Assembly: GCF_042453785.1 (NCBI RefSeq)
Contig: NC_091675.1
Span: 51,098,501 to 51,162,500, forward strand
Direction of reading: 5' to 3'
Length of the DNA stretch: 64,000 nt
Source: Malus domestica
Lineage: Eukaryota; Streptophyta; Magnoliopsida; Rosales; Rosaceae
The notes beneath the pieces were generated by a model. It was not told the DNA's origin and did no database searches. It worked only from the letters and a program-made list of their open reading frames with translations. Of this stretch, positions 61,222 through 64,000 are shown one piece after another (the first letter of the stretch is position 1; each line of letters starts with the position of its first letter). The position numbers were made by a program, and so were the translations under genes.

Positions 61222-61764
61222 TTCTTTAAACTCAATCTTTTTATTTTTCAGTCCGAACTTCGCGGCGGAAGGGAGCACTATGCTCTAACCGATTTGGCTA
61301 CGATTATGTCTGCTGTTGTTTTTGAACATCATTATATTTGTGTGATTTAATTTAGTTAATATTTGGATTGCTTGGAATGATTAATTCTTTTGTTTGTGTT
61401 TATTTCTTACAGTAAGCACTATGCTCTATAGTTCCATTGGTTTCAGTTTTACCAGGAAGAAACTGAAACGATGCCGCCACTTGGCTCCTTCAAACGCCAC
61501 CCCCTTGGTGGAATTGGAGCTCCCGCTCCTTCCCTTTCCCTTGAACGAGGTTTTCACTTCAATTTCTCTTTCTTTAAACTCAATCTTTTTATTTTTCAGT
61601 CCGAACTTCGCGGTGGAAGGGAGCACTATGCTCTAACCAACTTGGCTACGATTATGTCTGCTGTTGTTTTTGAACATCATTATATTTGTGTGATTTAATT
61701 TAGTTAATATTTGGATTGCTTGGAATGATTAATTCTTTTGTTTGTGTTTATTTCTTACAGTAAG
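61222..61764. repeat. 195-bp direct repeat flanking the first LON-domain exon
   Basis: 61222-61416 and 61570-61764 are nearly identical, offset 348 bp. Each ends TTATTTCTTACAGTAAG, a splice-acceptor-like sequence. The coding piece 61421-61551 lies between them. Confidence 0.9.
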
Positions 61765-63435
61765 AACAATTATTTCTAATTTTCGAAAAACTGGTTTTCG
61801 AAATTACAGGTTCTAGTTCCCTCTGAGAGTAAGGCATTGCACTTATATGAAGCAAGGTATCTAGCTCTACTGGAGGACGTAATATATACTTTCATTGCTA
61901 CATTTTCTCCGATTTGATGACAGCATGAGTTTTGAGTGTTGAGCAAGTAAGGTGGAAGAAATTTTGTTAGAATAAACGAAAGAGTAACATACAACCGCGA
62001 AAGTATATTGAAACAAGAACCAACCGTGCGATAAGTTTTTAAGAAGATGCTTTTGCTGCTGTTGTTCTTCTATTTTAGGTGCTTTGCTTTTACGAGCAGC
62101 TTTTTGTAAGCCACAGCATACCGAATCAGGCCTTCTTGGCTCTGAATTATATGAGGTCGGAAAAATTCATGGAGATTTAAGTCAAATTGGTCTTGCTAGG
62201 GAATTTGTGAAGTTACAGTCGGCAAGCTACTGAAAGTCTGTTTGGTTACTTTCGCAAAGCTGCTATTGATAGGTAGAAGCACTTAGTGAGATAGTCGTAA
62301 GTGTTGTGAAGATATGATGTAAAATGAAGATGGTCTGCCGACTTTCCTCAGACAAATACCTGTCAATTGGCACATTAACATCGTAGCTATTGTGCTTATC
62401 TATAATCAAGTAGTTTTCTGTAAAGTTATATACCATTGATAGTAATAATGTGCAGCACCTGGAAAGAACGACATGATTGCTCTTCGGATGAGATTATAGA
62501 ACACAGAAATATAAGTCCATTTGAATTTTATAAATTGTTCGTTTGAATGCTTTTGAAAAGCATAGACAGAGACACCCAAATTCAAAAAAATTAAAAACCG
62601 GGGGATTTCTTGTATGCATTAAGAAATGTCCGAGTCCTTTGGTGCTAATGGTGAAATTCGATGGTTCAGTTAGTGTAGGTTTTCCATGGCAGCTGCAGGT
62701 GCTCATCACATGTCACATATATGGAAGCCCTTTGGTTCACCTTGAATGTTTTTCGATGTTTAAATCAAGCAATGTGGTTAAAACCCAAATATCTTTATGC
62801 CAAAGGACTGTGACTTGGTTTAACAACCGACACCTATTCAAGCCAAACAGAAGGGACTCCGGTCTTGTCCACCATTATTTGGCGCCTGCTTTAGAATTAT
62901 TAACATATATAAATTCTGTTATTTTGTGTAGTTGTAATTCCCGTATGTTTGTCAGTATATGTAGCCCTGCGTGTGCACAACTGCGGGTCATTTTATGGTG
63001 AGAATCACAAATTGTCGTACACCCAATCACTCATTCATGCTACTTTTGTATTTAGTATAACATGAATCCGAAAGGTGACCTGTTAGGGAGATCCTATGGT
63101 GTGGTTTGGGATGTCAGAAAAACTATTTGTATTCATCCTACTTACAGTTTATTCTATTTGTTGCAGTCGTTGACAAGGAAGAAGCTTTTTGTGCATTTTG
63201 TGTTGGATCCTATCATCATTGACAATTTATCAGGAGAAGCATCCTTTGCAACCAGAAATGGTTGCTTGGTTTTCATAGAAAATGTAAGCTTCTGAACTTC
63301 AATGTAATTTCCAAATATTTAAAGGACCTTAAGAACTAAAATCATTCCAGTACTCTGCAGGTTGAGCGTTTAGAAGTTGGAGCACTAGTCTCTATTAGAG
63401 GAATTGGTCGTGTAATTATTGTGAAATTTGTGCAG
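61421..63435 (+). CDS. LON substrate-binding-domain protein, 5' part (continues past right edge)
   Basis: Exons join in frame: 61421-61551, 61810-61878, 63167-63283, 63361-63435, with GT-AG borders. The product reads ELPLLPFPLNE|VLVPSESKALHLYEARYLALLED|SLTRKKLFVHFVLDP..., ATRNGCLVFIEN|VERLEVGALVSIRG. This matches the N-terminal LON (PUA-like) domain of plant chloroplast-type 'ATP-dependent protease La domain' proteins, which lack the protease part. The first ATG at 61421 gives only 43 residues before the domain. The family normally has a longer N-terminal transit region, so another 5' exon or a truncated start is possible. No further exon is found between 63436 and 64000. The first exon is bracketed by a recent 195-bp duplication. 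An open frame at 62543-63001 in intron 3 has no clear homology. Confidence 0.75.
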
Positions 63436-64000
63436 GTGAGAACTCAGAATACAATGAATTAAAGAAGAATTTCCTAATCACAGAGAAATCGATCACTTGC
63501 CAAATCAGGTTATTAATTTCTTTTTGGAAAGGAAGATACTTTATTAATTGCACTTACATTGCATGGTTTAGTAACGGTGAATACATGCACCCTGCATTTT
63601 ATCCACAAAAAGTTAAAAGCTCGCACATGCCAGTAATAAAAGCAAGAATATTTAGTAATATACTATAAATTGGTACCCCGCGCGTTGCTGCGGGATTAGA
63701 AATTGTAAACAAAATTATCATAGACGATTAATATTATTTATATTAAAAATGTTAGAAGATTTTAACAAACAAAGGATTTAATCTATACAGTCCACACACA
63801 AACAATCGTAGAACTTGTGTCTCTACATAAAAAAAATAAAAAAAATAAAAATCAAAGTCATTCACTGAAGCACCTAAAGTTTCCCTCCAGTACTCTTGTT
63901 TGTGAAGAAAGCAACCTAGGCAAAGGAAAAATATGAAATATTAAAATACATGCAATTAATTTATACATCAACATGTTTATACTACCAAAAAAAAAAGGAT

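Noticed and set aside
62543..63001. 152-codon open frame with a KFDGSV segment reminiscent of RNase H of non-LTR elements
   Set aside because: The resemblance stops after a few residues; it lies in a LON-gene intron and has no other supporting motif.

Overview
The window is nuclear DNA of a flowering plant. Genes have many introns with long AT-rich gaps, the gene content is plant-specific (GH100 neutral invertase, CRINKLY4-type and LRR receptor kinases, F-box protein with an FBA domain, plastid adenylate kinase), and small inverted-repeat transposons are very dense. Style and repeat content suggest a woody dicot, possibly Rosaceae (apple/pear type). That is an inference, not something the sequence proves.

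Layout. (1) 1-8.1 kb, plus strand: the 3' half of a FANCM-type DNA helicase gene, including an AT-AC (U12-type) intron. (2) 12.9-18.1 kb, plus: a complete cytosolic alkaline/neutral invertase gene of four coding exons plus a 5'UTR intron. (3) 20.9-24.1 kb, plus: an F-box gene with a 5'UTR intron and one coding exon. (4) 27.7-32.4 kb, plus: a seven-exon plastid adenylate kinase gene whose last intron is GC-AG. (5) 33.8-36.2 kb, minus: an intronless CRINKLY4-related receptor kinase (CCR3-like). (6) 44.2-47.4 kb, minus: a two-exon LRR receptor kinase (CEPR2-like). (7) 52.6-56.2 kb, minus: a five-exon RNF170-like RING/DUF1232 E3 ligase. (8) 61.4 kb to the right edge, plus: the first recognisable exons of a LON-substrate-binding-domain protein.

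The most unusual part is 36.3-44.5 kb, between the two receptor kinases. A tandem duplication copied the 5' flank of the CCR3-like gene, the spacer and the 3' end of the CEPR2-like gene. Its junction carries a 30-bp filler matching the CCR3-like coding sequence. One duplicated hAT-type MITE was then split by a 5.3-kb LTR retrotransposon (38546-43852, 5-bp target duplication). Its interior shows no gag or pol. It carries fragments of at least three unrelated host genes in its sense orientation: a cation/calcium exchanger, a TM9SF/TMN endomembrane protein and a Qa-SNARE syntaxin. A 1.1-kb solo LTR (40388-41507) with its own target duplication is nested inside it. The arrangement resembles the gene-transducing maize element Bs1.

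Elsewhere, gaps and introns hold many elements whose ends can be defined by target-site duplications: 9-bp (Mutator-type), 8-bp (hAT-type) and 3-bp TTA/TAA (PIF/Harbinger-type) elements, a 2.5-kb solo LTR, and a short RTE/SINE-like insertion with a 15-bp duplication. The genes are unrelated housekeeping, signalling and DNA-repair loci and do not form a pathway.
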